Below are positions 15,831-25,815 of a stretch of DNA of 64,000 bases, one piece after another (position 1 is the first letter of the stretch; the number at the start of each line of letters is the position of its first letter). Both the position numbers and the translations under genes were made by a program. Source of the DNA: Clostridiales bacterium (GTDB lineage: Bacteria; Bacillota; Clostridia; Saccharofermentanales; Saccharofermentanaceae); assembly GCA_017615755.1 (NCBI GenBank), contig JAFZZM010000063.1, forward strand, positions 186,001 to 250,000, read 5' to 3'. The notes below the pieces were generated by a model. That model saw nothing but the letters and a program-made list of their open reading frames with translations, ran no database searches and was not told the DNA's origin.

Positions 15831-16955
15831 TCAGACAAGTTCTCTCTTTACCAGCGCCAGTGCAGAGGCTACGACCGCATCCATGTCGTAGTACTTGTAC
15901 TCACCGAGACGTCCGCCGAAGATGATCTTTTCTTCCTTGTCCGCCAGCTCACGGTACTTGGCATAAAGTGCACCGTTTGCCTCATCGTTTACCGGATAAT
16001 ACGGCTCATCGCCCGGCTTCCATTCGGAACTGAACTCACGACTGATAACGGTCTTCGGAAGATCATTGCCGTCTTCATCCTTACCGAAAGTGAACCACTT
16101 GTGCTCGATGATCCTCGTCCACGGTGTCTCACGGTCTGTGTAGTTCACTGCGGCATTGCCCTGGAAATTCGGCTTATCAAGAAGTTCTGTCTCGAAGCGT
16201 ACGGAACGATACTGCAGGTAACCCAGCGAGAAATCATAGTACGCATCGATCGGGCCGGTAAACAATACCTTATCCGCCATGGCATTCCACTTTTCTTTAT
16301 CATCGAGATAATTCGTGTTCAGCTTCACTTCGATTCCCTCGAGCATATTCTCCACCATCTTGGTGTAACCCTTTGTCGGAATGCCCTGATAGAGTGCATT
16401 GAAGTAATTGTTATCGAAAGTCAGACGGACCGGCAGGCGCTTGATGATAAATGCCGGCAGATCCTTACAGTCACGTCCCCACTGCTTCTCGGTGTAGCCC
16501 TTGACCAGTTTCTCGAAGATGTCACGTCCGATCAGGGAGATCGCCTGCTCTTCCAGGTTGGACGGTTCTTTACCCGCCATCTCGGCTCTCTGCTCATCGA
16601 TCTTTGCCTTCGCTTCTTCAGGCGTCACCACGCCCCACATCTTGTTGAAGGTATACATATTAAAAGGCAAAGAGAAAAGCTCTCCTTTATAGTTCGCCAC
16701 CGGACTGTTGGTGAAACGGTTAAAGGCAGTAAACTGATTGAGGTAGTTCCAAACTTCCTCATTGTTGGTATGGAAAATGTGCGCACCATAAGTATGGACC
16801 TTAATGCCTTCGACATCTTCGCAATACACGTTTCCCGCAATATGCGGACGCTTCTCGATCACGAGCACGCTCTTGCCGCGTGCTTTTGCCTCGTGGGCAA
16901 ATACTGCACCGAAAAGACCTGCACCAACTACCAGATAATCGTACTTATTTTCCAT
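15831..16955 (-). CDS. glf: UDP-galactopyranose mutase
   Basis: Glf converts UDP-galactopyranose to UDP-galactofuranose using reduced FAD. The 374-residue product begins with the FAD motif VVGAGLFGAVFAHEA, followed by HIAGNVY, YGAHIFHTN and FTNSPVA, typical of bacterial UGM, with downstream YTEKQWG and the GRLGEYKYYDM C-terminal end. The start at 16955 (MENKYDYL) overlaps the upstream GT2 gene by 11 bases. Galactofuranose in the envelope is the expected product, used by the neighbouring transferases. Confidence 0.93.
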   Translation of the reverse strand: MENKYDYLVVGAGLFGAVFAHEAKARGKSVLVIEKRPHIAGNVYCEDVEGIKVHTYGAHIFHTNNEEVWNYLNQFTAFNRFTNSPVANYKGELFSLPFNMYTFNKMWGVVTPEEAKAKIDEQRAEMAGKEPSNLEEQAISLIGRDIFEKLVKGYTEKQWGRDCKDLPAFIIKRLPVRLTFDNNYFNALYQGIPTKGYTKMVENMLEGIEVKLNTNYLDDKEKWNAMADKVLFTGPIDAYYDFSLGYLQYRSVRFETELLDKPNFQGNAAVNYTDRETPWTRIIEHKWFTFGKDEDGNDLPKTVISREFSSEWKPGDEPYYPVNDEANGALYAKYRELADKEEKIIFGGRLGEYKYYDMDAVVASALALVKRELV

Positions 16956-17697
16956 TTTGCTTCGCCGCCTTTCTTCTTTCCCTTCTGAGTCGGGAAACTT
17001 TTTTTCTGATCTTAAATGTATCCTTAAATACCAGCCAGATGTCCTTGAACTTGATTCTGGAGAAACCTCCCTCTCTTGTAAAAACAAGACGGATCGGTCT
17101 CTCGATGATCTTCGCACCTAATTCGTTAGCCACGGCCAGGATCTCGATATCGTAGGCAAAACCCTTCGTCATGACATCCTCGATAATGCCCTTAAGAAGC
17201 GGTGCCTTGAAGAGCTTGATACCGGTCTGCGTGTCGTGCACTTTCAGATGAAAAAGCACTCGCAGCATGACGTAGTAGCCGAAGCTGATGAATTTACGGA
17301 TCGCCGGGTACTCCAACTGCGATTCTTTATGCATCTTCGAACCAATCACGACATCCGCCTTTTCGGATTCCATGTGCTTGAGGAAATCTTCCAGATGATC
17401 CGGCGAGAGGTCCAGGTCTGAATCGAGGAACGCGATGTTCTCGCCTCTTGCGGCCTTGACGCCCTGCTTTATGGCATTGCCCTTACCACCATTCGGCTCG
17501 TAAGAAACAATCGTGATCTTGTCACACTCTGCTTTTGCTCTTTGCATCTCTGCCAGCGTGTTATCCTTGCTTCCATCGTTGACACAAACGATCTCGAAAT
17601 CCTCACAGAATGTGGAGATGATGCGGTTCGTCTCAAGAAGATTCGCATACACGTGTTCGCCTTCATTATACGCCGGCATAACTACGGATAAAATCAT
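16945..17697 (-). CDS. family-2 glycosyltransferase, dolichol-phosphate-mannose synthase-like
   Basis: The 250-residue protein begins with SVVMPAYNEGEHVY and has VNDGSKDNT and FLDSDLDLSPDH acidic motifs, as in DPM1 and GtrB-like enzymes that load a sugar onto a polyprenyl phosphate. It ends in a very basic tail (RKKVSRLRRERRKAAKQ). No C-terminal transmembrane helices are seen. It overlaps the membrane protein gene by 4 bases and glf by 11 bases, so these form one coupled operon. Confidence 0.85.
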   Translation of the reverse strand: MILSVVMPAYNEGEHVYANLLETNRIISTFCEDFEIVCVNDGSKDNTLAEMQRAKAECDKITIVSYEPNGGKGNAIKQGVKAARGENIAFLDSDLDLSPDHLEDFLKHMESEKADVVIGSKMHKESQLEYPAIRKFISFGYYVMLRVLFHLKVHDTQTGIKLFKAPLLKGIIEDVMTKGFAYDIEILAVANELGAKIIERPIRLVFTREGGFSRIKFKDIWLVFKDTFKIRKKVSRLRRERRKAAKQNGK

Positions 17698-19337
17698 ACA
17701 TATCCTCCCTGTTCGATCCGGTTCGTATCCGACATATAGATCAGATACGGTCCGGACGATGTTACAAAAGTATATTCAGACAGCAGTGTTTCCGGGACCC
17801 GTACGATCGAAGACCGGGAAACGATCAGCATGTTTTTCTGCGGTGCATCGGACAAGGAATCATAATACAGATAATCCCCGCCCTCATGGAAAATATCCAC
17901 CGGATTCCAGCCGGCCAGTGTCTTATAGATATGACCGGTATCCACGACACGGAAGTTTCTCAGGTCTAAAGAGATATCTCCGCCGAATCCGTAGACCACA
18001 TCCGGAGATTGCTCTTCCACGATCTTCATGACGGCATCGTACGCCTTCGTGTCGATCGTCCTGTTACTATATAACCTATGGTCCAGAATATGGGATCCGA
18101 GAACACAGATCAACAGCACCGTCATACCAATATACTTGAAAAGTGCTCTCGAGGAAAGAGAATCTATAAAAATGCCGGAAGAAAGTATCATGACGATCAG
18201 GACAGGTATGAGGTAGCGGCACTCGAAGATCTTCGCGGAATAGGTCATTTTCAAAAACGCAAACATGAGTATATTAAGTCCTGCGATGATTGCCAGAAAG
18301 GCATGCGGCACAGCGTCAGAGAAGTTCTTCAAAGCCTTTCTGCACAGGAGAACGAACGAGATCAGGAGTACCGTGACGATCACAAGCGCCAGGATATGGT
18401 CGATACCGTTTCTTGAAAAGACCTGTACGGATCCTGCCTCGGAAGCCGGAAGTGCACCTGTCAGCTGCAGGAAACCAAGGAAGATCGAAGAAAGATTCTT
18501 ACCAAAATCCTCAAGCGGGATCATCTCCATGAAGCTGTCTCGGCTTTCGAAACCGACAGCATATTTCTGAAGGAGTTTACCCAGAACCGTCACCGCGACG
18601 GCAATATACAGGAATACTGCGGAAGGCTTTTTGAGGATGCTTATCTCATTTTTGACACATATCGCAACGACCAAAAGAACAAGAAGCGGAAGCAGCACGG
18701 TCACCGCCAGATAGAAACCACTCGACAATGCCGTGATAAACAGCATGATCTCCGTGGCCGCGGCAAACACGATCTGCGACCGACTCAGCTTCTCCTTATC
18801 TTTCAGATCGATGACCACCTTGATCACCATAAGAAGGATACACATCTTCACGATGCACACCCCGAAGTTTACGAACATACAGGAATAGTAACCAAGATCA
18901 TTGGCATTATTGAACATGACATCGAGGTAACTCAAGGAAACAAGATTCAATGTGATCACACTCGCCAGACGGCTAAACTTCAGGCTCTTCATGACATAGA
19001 AGAAAAGAACGAAGAACGCGATATCACAAATCCAGAGCGCGATGCCGTAAGAAAGAAACAGATCCTTGATAAATAGATGGAGGAAAGCAGCCAGCGGGAC
19101 CGGTGTATCGATCTGAAGTGACGTCGTCTCCAGATAATTTCGGATGAAAAGAGTGTTCTGCTTTGTCATCTCTGATGCCTTCAGAAGTGATGCACTGGCA
19201 TCGTATCCGAGATGACTTTCCATCTTAAACAGGCAATCATAGGAAAGAAACGCAAACTGAAGAAGAAAACAAAGAAAAAACAACGCCGTGAAAATGTCCT
19301 CGGCACGGAAACGTTTCTGTTGTTTCTTCAGATCCAT
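17694..19337 (-). CDS. polytopic membrane protein, GT-C-like, of a surface-glycan cluster
   Basis: The 547-residue product has about ten or eleven membrane segments between residues 15 and 425, then a soluble C-terminal domain of about 120 residues. This is the shape of GT-C transferases that use lipid-linked sugars. I cannot point to the usual acidic metal motif with certainty (a YDASAS stretch follows the first helix). The start at 19337 (MDLKKQQK) follows AAGGAG. It overlaps the GT2 gene, which could supply its polyprenyl-phosphate sugar; that role is inferred from context. Confidence 0.7.
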   Translation of the reverse strand: MDLKKQQKRFRAEDIFTALFFLCFLLQFAFLSYDCLFKMESHLGYDASASLLKASEMTKQNTLFIRNYLETTSLQIDTPVPLAAFLHLFIKDLFLSYGIALWICDIAFFVLFFYVMKSLKFSRLASVITLNLVSLSYLDVMFNNANDLGYYSCMFVNFGVCIVKMCILLMVIKVVIDLKDKEKLSRSQIVFAAATEIMLFITALSSGFYLAVTVLLPLLVLLVVAICVKNEISILKKPSAVFLYIAVAVTVLGKLLQKYAVGFESRDSFMEMIPLEDFGKNLSSIFLGFLQLTGALPASEAGSVQVFSRNGIDHILALVIVTVLLISFVLLCRKALKNFSDAVPHAFLAIIAGLNILMFAFLKMTYSAKIFECRYLIPVLIVMILSSGIFIDSLSSRALFKYIGMTVLLICVLGSHILDHRLYSNRTIDTKAYDAVMKIVEEQSPDVVYGFGGDISLDLRNFRVVDTGHIYKTLAGWNPVDIFHEGGDYLYYDSLSDAPQKNMLIVSRSSIVRVPETLLSEYTFVTSSGPYLIYMSDTNRIEQGGYV

Positions 19338-19425
19338 TGCTTTTCTCCTTTCCAGATTTTTAGCCATCGTACATTGTAACATTTTTAGGGATACTCTTGC
19401 AATTTGCTCGTTTTCGGGCAATACG

Positions 19426-19464
19426 AAAACTGCCCTGATCCGGTATCGGATCAAGGCAGTTTTT
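19426..19464 (-). terminator. terminator after sugar ABC permease gene
   Basis: AAAACTGCCCTGATCCG pairs imperfectly with CGGATCAAGGCAGTTTT. A T-run follows on either strand; on the minus strand it ends the ABC operon 30 bases past the permease stop. Confidence 0.7.
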
Positions 19465-19493
19465 GTTGTTTGTAGTAAAGATCAGATCAATGA

Positions 19494-20693
19494 TCAGGTA
19501 TTCTTCGCGAGGAGCTTACCGCCACGCTTACTTACAACGTCAAAGATAACCGCTGCGAGAAGAACGAGACCCTTAACGACCTTCTGCATGTTCTGGTCAA
19601 CACCCATCGAGAACATACCCAGGTTGATAACACCCATGAGAATAGCACCGATGATAACGCCTGGAACAGTACCGATTCCACCGTAAGCGGAAGCACCACC
19701 GATGAAGCAGGATGCGATAGCGTCCATCTCATAGTTCTGGCCGTATGTCGGCTGTGCGGATGTCATACGAGCGATAGTGATCATGCCGGCGAGAGCAGAC
19801 AGGAGACCCATGTTCGTATAAGCCAGGAAATAAACCTTGTTGGTGTTGATACCGGAAAGCTTGGTTGCCTTCTCGTTACCACCTACTGCATAGAAATAAC
19901 GACCGGTCGTCGTATTCGATGTAATGTAGGAATAGATGATGATGACACCGATAACGATCAGGAGAACGTTCGGGATACCCTTGTGCTGGGCAAGACGGAA
20001 ACCGAATATTGCGATAACTGCAGAAATGACGATCAGCTTTCCTACCCAGGGACCGAAGCTTTCGACTTCGTACTGCTTCTTCACACGCTTTCTTCTGTTG
20101 TTAACCGTAAGGAAAACATAGACTGCGATAGCAATCACAGAAGCCAGGATACATGTGATGTTTATGGAATTATCTCCGAAGAAATCCGGAACATAGCAGT
20201 TCGCACCACCACCGAATGTCTTAACGAATCCGGTGTAATTCTGAAGAGAAACCGTCATACCGTTAAGCACTACGTTACTCAGTCCACGGAAGATCAACAT
20301 ACCGGACAAGGTAACGATAAATGGCGGGATACGTACATGTGCGATCCAGAATGCCTGCCATGCACCGATCAAAGTACCGATGATGAACATGATGATCACG
20401 GTCAGGACCGGATTCATGTGTGCAGAATCCAGAAGTTTCGCACCAACAGCACCGACGAAGCAGACTACCGAACCAACAGAAAGGTCGATGTTACCACCGG
20501 TGAGGATGCAAAGGAGCATACCGGTTGCCAGTACAAATACATATGCGTTCTGGGAAATCAGGTTACTAACGTTACTTGGCAGAAGGATAGCGCCTCCTGT
20601 CTGAATACTAAAGAAAATGAGGACCAGGATCAGTACGATGACCATGGTGTACTTATTGACGAATCCTAGTACTTTGTTTTTACTATTCATCAT
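19494..20693 (-). CDS. mmsB: CUT2 sugar ABC transporter permease (MmsB/XylH type)
   Basis: The 399-residue membrane protein is the permease of a CUT2 importer for monosaccharides. It has about 10 helices, the conserved NIDLSVGSVVCFVGAVGA motif near residue 70, and the C-terminal GGASAYGGIGTVPGVIIGAI motif that docks the ATPase. Its length is typical for MmsB/XylH, longer than RbsC. Its ATG overlaps the ATPase stop by 4 bases, and it is the last gene before a terminator. The sugar cannot be named from sequence. Confidence 0.88.
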   Translation of the reverse strand: MMNSKNKVLGFVNKYTMVIVLILVLIFFSIQTGGAILLPSNVSNLISQNAYVFVLATGMLLCILTGGNIDLSVGSVVCFVGAVGAKLLDSAHMNPVLTVIIMFIIGTLIGAWQAFWIAHVRIPPFIVTLSGMLIFRGLSNVVLNGMTVSLQNYTGFVKTFGGGANCYVPDFFGDNSINITCILASVIAIAVYVFLTVNNRRKRVKKQYEVESFGPWVGKLIVISAVIAIFGFRLAQHKGIPNVLLIVIGVIIIYSYITSNTTTGRYFYAVGGNEKATKLSGINTNKVYFLAYTNMGLLSALAGMITIARMTSAQPTYGQNYEMDAIASCFIGGASAYGGIGTVPGVIIGAILMGVINLGMFSMGVDQNMQKVVKGLVLLAAVIFDVVSKRGGKLLAKNT

Positions 20694-22267
20694 TCCACTC
20701 CTTCCAATACTTTACTATCTTCGTTGACAACATTTACCTCATCGTTGCCCTTGATGATCATTGACATGATCTTTTCCTGGGTCGCTTCCTCACCGGAAAG
20801 CTCGCCAACGAACTTACCTTCGCTCATGACATAGATACGGTCACACATACCGAGAAGTTCCGGCATCTCTGAAGAAATCATGATGACAGACTTACCCTCG
20901 CTGACCAGCTGATTGATAATACAGTAGATCTCGTATTTCGCACCTACATCGATACCACGGGTCGGCTCGTCCAGGATCAGGATATCAGGATCAGCAAACA
21001 TCCACTTCGCAAGAAGTACCTTCTGCTGATTACCACCGCTCAAGTTACCTACATTCTGTTCTACAGTAGGACACTTTGTTCTGAGCTTATCCTTATACTC
21101 AACTGCAACATGGTATTCTTCGTCACGGTCGATGATGCCGCGCTTACTGACACCCTTGAGATTTGCAAGTGTGGTATTTGTTTTGATCGCATTGGAAAGG
21201 ATCAATCCGTTTCCTTTACGATCTTCCGTTACATAAGCGATCTTGTTCTTGATGGCATCCATAACTGAATTCAGGTTCAAGACCTTACCATCTTTGATCA
21301 ATGTACCGGAGATATTCTCACCATAAGCTTTTCCGAACAAACTCATCGCAAGCTCTGTACGGCCTGCGCCCATAAGTCCGGAGATACCAAGCACCTCACC
21401 CTTCCTTACATTGAAGCTGACGTTGTCCACGATCTTTCTTTCAGAGTAAAGCGGATGATATGCGTTCCAGTTTTTAACTTCCATACAAACTTCACCGATA
21501 TGTGAAGTACGCTTCGGGAAACGGTCGGAGATCTCTCGGCCGACCATGCCCTTGATGATTCGTGGTTCGGAAAAGTCGTCCACGCCCTTAACCAGTGTCT
21601 CGATGGTAGAACCGTCTCGAATGACCGTGATCTTATCGGCAACATAGGAAACCTCATTCAATTTGTGAGAAATAATGATCGAGGTCATTCCTTCTTTTTT
21701 GAACTTAAGCATCAAGTCCAGAAGATGTCGGGATTCGGATTCATTCAATGAGGATGTCGGTTCGTCCAGGATAAGCAGTTTCGCGTTCTTAGCCAGTGCC
21801 TTGGCGATTTCGACCAGCTGCTGCTTACCAACTCCGATATCTTTGATCAGGGTACGGGAAGATTCAGAAAGTCCGACTATGCGGAGATATTCATTTCCCT
21901 TACCATAAGTTTCATTCCAGTTAATCTTGTAGCGGGAACCTTGTTCATTTCCGAGGAACATATTCTCGCCGATCGTCATGTAGGGAACCAGAGCAAGCTC
22001 CTGATGGATAATAACGATGCCCTTTCGTTCACTGTCTTTCGTATTAGTAAAGTGACACTCTTCACCATCGTAGAAAATCTGACCTTCGTACGTGCCGTAC
22101 GGATAGATGCCGCTGAGGACATTCATCAGAGTGGATTTTCCGGCGCCATTTTCTCCAACCAGTGCATGGATTTCCCCTTCTTCGACCTGAAGATTAACAT
22201 TATCCAGAGCTTTTACACCTGGGAAGGTTTTGGTAATATTTTTCATTTCCAGCAAAACTTTTGCCAA
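20690..22267 (-). CDS. mmsA: CUT2 sugar ABC transporter ATPase (MmsA type)
   Basis: The 525-residue protein has two ABC domains. The first has Walker A GENGAGKST (about 37-45) and DEPTSSLNE, with the signature replaced by GVGKQQLVEIAKAL, as usual in this family. The second has GLMGAGRTEL in place of Walker A, the intact signature LSGGNQQKVLLAKW and DEPTRGIDVGAK. Such fused ATPases serve CUT2 importers with one permease. It follows the binding protein by about 130 bases that include a hairpin and overlaps mmsB by 4 bases. Confidence 0.9.
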   Translation of the reverse strand: MAKVLLEMKNITKTFPGVKALDNVNLQVEEGEIHALVGENGAGKSTLMNVLSGIYPYGTYEGQIFYDGEECHFTNTKDSERKGIVIIHQELALVPYMTIGENMFLGNEQGSRYKINWNETYGKGNEYLRIVGLSESSRTLIKDIGVGKQQLVEIAKALAKNAKLLILDEPTSSLNESESRHLLDLMLKFKKEGMTSIIISHKLNEVSYVADKITVIRDGSTIETLVKGVDDFSEPRIIKGMVGREISDRFPKRTSHIGEVCMEVKNWNAYHPLYSERKIVDNVSFNVRKGEVLGISGLMGAGRTELAMSLFGKAYGENISGTLIKDGKVLNLNSVMDAIKNKIAYVTEDRKGNGLILSNAIKTNTTLANLKGVSKRGIIDRDEEYHVAVEYKDKLRTKCPTVEQNVGNLSGGNQQKVLLAKWMFADPDILILDEPTRGIDVGAKYEIYCIINQLVSEGKSVIMISSEMPELLGMCDRIYVMSEGKFVGELSGEEATQEKIMSMIIKGNDEVNVVNEDSKVLEGVE

Positions 22268-22318
22268 TGTTATCCCTCCTTGTAATCCATGTTGTTCACA
22301 CTATGGCTTGCATGAACA

Positions 22319-22355
22319 AGTCCCCTTAAATCCTTTGTGAAGATATAAGGGGACT
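22319..22355 (-). terminator. intra-operon hairpin after the binding-protein gene
   Basis: AGTCCCCTTA pairs perfectly with TAAGGGGACT. It sits between chvE and mmsA without a long T-run. It probably ends part of the transcripts or protects the chvE mRNA, giving more binding protein than transporter. Confidence 0.6.
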
Positions 22356-22396
22356 CGCCATGTAATTACGCCATATTAACTATTTTTCAATAGATC

Positions 22397-23458
22397 TTAT
22401 GCGAGCTGAGCCTCTGTATAGTAGCCGGAATCAACAAGGATCGTCTTATAGTTATCAGCATCTGCGAATACAGGTGTGCAGAGGAAAGAAGGAACAACCT
22501 TAACACCATTGTTATATGTTGTTGTATCGTTTGTCGGAGCTTCCTTACCATCCATGATAGCCTTAACCATCTCAACTACCTGGTCAGCCAGTGTACGTGT
22601 ATCCTTAAATACGGACATGGACTGCTTGCCGTTGAGCATGTTCTTAACGTTTGCGATATCGCAGTCCTGACCTGTGATGATCGGATAATCGCCTGTGTAA
22701 CCAGCTTCGAGAGCATTCGCTACACCAAGAGCTGTAGAGTCGTTGGAGCAGAGAACTGCGTCGAGCTTTGTGCCGTCAGCATAGTTACCGGAAATGATAG
22801 CATCCATTCTGGACTGAGCGTTCTCTGTAGCCCAGCTAGCTGTAGCAACAGTTTCGAACTCGATCTGGTTGGACTTAACAACGATCTTACCGGAAGCGAT
22901 GTACGGCTTCAGAAGATCCATAGCACCGTTGTAGAAGAAACGAGCGTTGTTGTCGCCCGGGTCACCGGTGAAGATTTCCATGTTGTAAGGACCAGATGTG
23001 GAATCCAGCTTCAGTGTGTCGATGATGTACTGACCCTGGATAGCACCAACTTTGTAGTTGTCGAATGTTGCATAGTAAGCAACAGCATCAGTGTTCATGA
23101 TAAGACGGTCATAAGCGATGACCGGAATGTTCTTCTCTTTTGCAGTAGCGAGTACTGTACCAAGAGAGTCACCCTCGATGGAAGCGATTACGAGAACCTT
23201 ACAACCACCGTTGATCATGCTCTCGATCTGGTTCTGCTGTGTCGGGATATCGTTACCTGCATACTGCAGATCAACGGTGAATCCGGCTGCTTCCAGCTTC
23301 TTCTTCATGTTGTCGCCATCCTGGTTCCATCTCTGGAGATCCTTTGTCGGCATAGCAACACCGATCTTTTTGCTATCCTGCTTTTTAGCACATCCAGCCA
23401 GTCCGGCTGTCATGAGCATTGCTCCAGCAAGAAACAAACTCAAAAATTTCTTTTTCAT
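22397..23458 (-). CDS. chvE: CUT2 sugar-binding lipoprotein (ChvE family)
   Basis: The 353-residue protein has an N-terminal lipoprotein signal (MKKKFLSLFLAGAMLMTAG, lipobox LAGC with Cys 23) and a periplasmic-binding-protein type-1 fold: IGVAMPTKDLQRW, the KVLVIASIEGDSLG segment and TGQDCDIANVKNM. The DLQRWxxDGxNM pattern is characteristic of the ChvE/XylF branch that binds aldoses. A lipidated form held on the outer membrane surface of a monoderm is expected. Ligand is uncertain. Confidence 0.88.
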   Translation of the reverse strand: MKKKFLSLFLAGAMLMTAGLAGCAKKQDSKKIGVAMPTKDLQRWNQDGDNMKKKLEAAGFTVDLQYAGNDIPTQQNQIESMINGGCKVLVIASIEGDSLGTVLATAKEKNIPVIAYDRLIMNTDAVAYYATFDNYKVGAIQGQYIIDTLKLDSTSGPYNMEIFTGDPGDNNARFFYNGAMDLLKPYIASGKIVVKSNQIEFETVATASWATENAQSRMDAIISGNYADGTKLDAVLCSNDSTALGVANALEAGYTGDYPIITGQDCDIANVKNMLNGKQSMSVFKDTRTLADQVVEMVKAIMDGKEAPTNDTTTYNNGVKVVPSFLCTPVFADADNYKTILVDSGYYTEAQLA

Positions 23459-23501
23459 GTTTTACCTCCGATTTTAGCTTGCGCCATAATTTCGTAAGTA
23501 C

Positions 23502-23530
23502 ATCGTAGCACAATATCAATCGTCTGTCAC
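23502..23530 (-). promoter_or_regulatory. promoter of sugar ABC operon
   Basis: Minus-strand GTGACA (23530-23525), 17 bases, then TACGAT (23507-23502), about 40 bases before the chvE ATG. Confidence 0.55.
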
Positions 23531-23643
23531 ATGAAATTTCAAAAATTTTACTCATTTTTTGTTCATATCACACAAAAGAACCGCGAAAAGCGCGAAATTT
23601 AAACCTTTGGCGAAATCCGAAAACTTTCATAATTGACTTAATA

Positions 23644-25815
23644 TTATTTGATTTGCAGGTCTTCCTGACTGTCGACTTTCTTCTTTCCACGCAGATCCGG
23701 CTTGTGATAATCGCCGTTTGCATCCAGGAAATGACTCCTTACCGTATCCTCCAGTTCGATCTGCAAAACCTCCATAACACGGGCCTTACAGTCCGGATCC
23801 TCGACCGGGAAAAGAAGCTCGACTCTGCGGATCAGGTTTCTCGGCATCCAGTCTGCAGAGGACAGATAGATATCTTCCTGTCCTTCATTGTAGAAATAGT
23901 AGATGCGGGAATGCTCCAGGAACCGTCCGGTGATAGAACGGACCGTTATGTTTTCGGAAAGGCCCGGAATGCCCGGACGCAGGCAGCAGATACCACGCAC
24001 GATCAGGTCGATCGGCACACCGGCGCAGGATGCATCGTAAAGAGCATCGATGATCGATGCATCAACAAGCGAATTCATCTTGGCTATGATCCTTGCCTTC
24101 TTTCCTTCACGCGCTTTTTTCGCTTCCTGGCGGATCTTCTCGAGGAAGTATCTCTTCATGCGTGTCGGTGCCGGGATCAGGCGCTTCCACTCCGGTGGTT
24201 CGGAGAACCCGGACAGCGTATTGAAGAACTCGGAAGCATCTACACCGAACGTTTCGGATGCAGTAAACAATCCAAGGTCCGTATAGATCTTCGCCGTAAT
24301 GTCGTTATAGTTTCCTGTTGCCAGATGCAGATATCTTCGGATACCGTCATCCTCATCTCTTACGACCAGAGTGATCTTACTGTGGGTCTTCAATCCCACA
24401 AGTCCATAGATAACGTGGCAGCCTGCTTTTTCAAGCATCTTCGCCCAGTTGATGTTGTTCTCTTCATCGAATCTTGCTTTCAGTTCTACAAGAACCATGA
24501 CCTGCTTACCGTTCTGTGCCGCTTCGGCTAGGAAACGGATGATCGGTGAACCGGAGCTGACACGGTAGAGCGTCTGCTTGATTGCCAGGACCTTCGGATC
24601 TTCTGCCGCCTGACGCACGAACTCGATGACCGGATCGAAGGACTCATACGGATGGTGCACCAGTCTGTCCTTTTCACGGATCGCATCGAAGATATTGACT
24701 CCCTCCGGGAACATCTTCGGTTTAGCAGGAGTAAACGAGTGATAGCAAAGAGCCGGGAACTCATCACTGACACGGGAATAGACCTTCATGAGGAAAGTCA
24801 GATCGATCGGACCATTGACCTCAAATACATCCTTCTTCGAGATCTTCAGCGAAGACGTCAGAAGTTTCAGAAGACGCGGATCGATATCGTCATTGACCTC
24901 CATACGGATGATCTCACCGAAACGACGTTTTCTTACCTGCTCTTCGATTTCTTTCAGAAGATCTTCTGCTTCATCTTCATCGATATCGAGATCGGCATTA
25001 CGCATGACACGATAGAATCCGGAAGCCAGAACGTCTGCTCCTGTAAACAACGAAGAAAGATTTGCCCGGATGATCTGTTCGATCGGGACCATGCACACGC
25101 CGGTCGAAAGTCTCAGTTCAAAAAGACGCGGCACGACCGTCGGCACCTGTAATGTGGCAAAGCGGTAAGAAGGCTCGATCACTTTCCCCTTCTTCTGCTG
25201 CTTCTGAAGTCTCTCCTGCTTCTGCTCTTCTGCCTCATCGATCAGCACGCACAGATTCAGCTGGCGGTTATAGATCAACGGGAACGGACGGGATGCATCA
25301 ACACCCATCGGCGTCAGGATCGGATACAGCGTGGACTGGAAATAGTCGTCGCACACTTCCTTGGCATGCTCATCGAGATCCGCATAATCGCTGATGAAGA
25401 TGTTATGGTTCTTCAGCGACGGGACCAGCGAGCGATTGTATGTGGAATACATCAGCGCCATGGTATTTCTGGCCTTCTCATCGATCTGTGCCAGCTGCTC
25501 CTTGACGGTCCTTCCGGAAATATCCAGTTCGTTATAGTCCACGCTCAGAAGATCGCGCAACGATGCCACACGGACGATATAGAATTCATCCATGTTCGAT
25601 GCGGTTATGGATAAGAATTTTAATCTTTCCAATAGCGGATTCTTTGTATCTCTCGATTCAAAGAGGATACGGTTATTAAATTCCAGCCAGCTTAGTTCTC
25701 TGTTGAAATAACGACCGGAATCGGCTTCAACATCCGCATTATCCATCGCAGAATGGGCGACCTCACGTCTGACCCCCTTCAGCATTTTTTCTTTCTTCTC
25801 TTTTTTCGTACTCAT
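23644..25815 (-). CDS. ppk1: polyphosphate kinase 1
   Basis: PPK1 makes polyphosphate from ATP and can work in reverse. The 723-residue product has the N-terminal RELSWLEFNNRIL, and in the C-terminal PLD-like halves FDEENNINWAKMLE, the catalytic LKTHSKITLVVR (phospho-histidine) and the second HSRIYYFYNEG. Its ATG overlaps the ppx stop by 4 bases, so kinase and phosphatase are one transcript and polyphosphate turnover is made as a unit. Confidence 0.95.
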   Translation of the reverse strand: MSTKKEKKEKMLKGVRREVAHSAMDNADVEADSGRYFNRELSWLEFNNRILFESRDTKNPLLERLKFLSITASNMDEFYIVRVASLRDLLSVDYNELDISGRTVKEQLAQIDEKARNTMALMYSTYNRSLVPSLKNHNIFISDYADLDEHAKEVCDDYFQSTLYPILTPMGVDASRPFPLIYNRQLNLCVLIDEAEEQKQERLQKQQKKGKVIEPSYRFATLQVPTVVPRLFELRLSTGVCMVPIEQIIRANLSSLFTGADVLASGFYRVMRNADLDIDEDEAEDLLKEIEEQVRKRRFGEIIRMEVNDDIDPRLLKLLTSSLKISKKDVFEVNGPIDLTFLMKVYSRVSDEFPALCYHSFTPAKPKMFPEGVNIFDAIREKDRLVHHPYESFDPVIEFVRQAAEDPKVLAIKQTLYRVSSGSPIIRFLAEAAQNGKQVMVLVELKARFDEENNINWAKMLEKAGCHVIYGLVGLKTHSKITLVVRDEDDGIRRYLHLATGNYNDITAKIYTDLGLFTASETFGVDASEFFNTLSGFSEPPEWKRLIPAPTRMKRYFLEKIRQEAKKAREGKKARIIAKMNSLVDASIIDALYDASCAGVPIDLIVRGICCLRPGIPGLSENITVRSITGRFLEHSRIYYFYNEGQEDIYLSSADWMPRNLIRRVELLFPVEDPDCKARVMEVLQIELEDTVRSHFLDANGDYHKPDLRGKKKVDSQEDLQIK

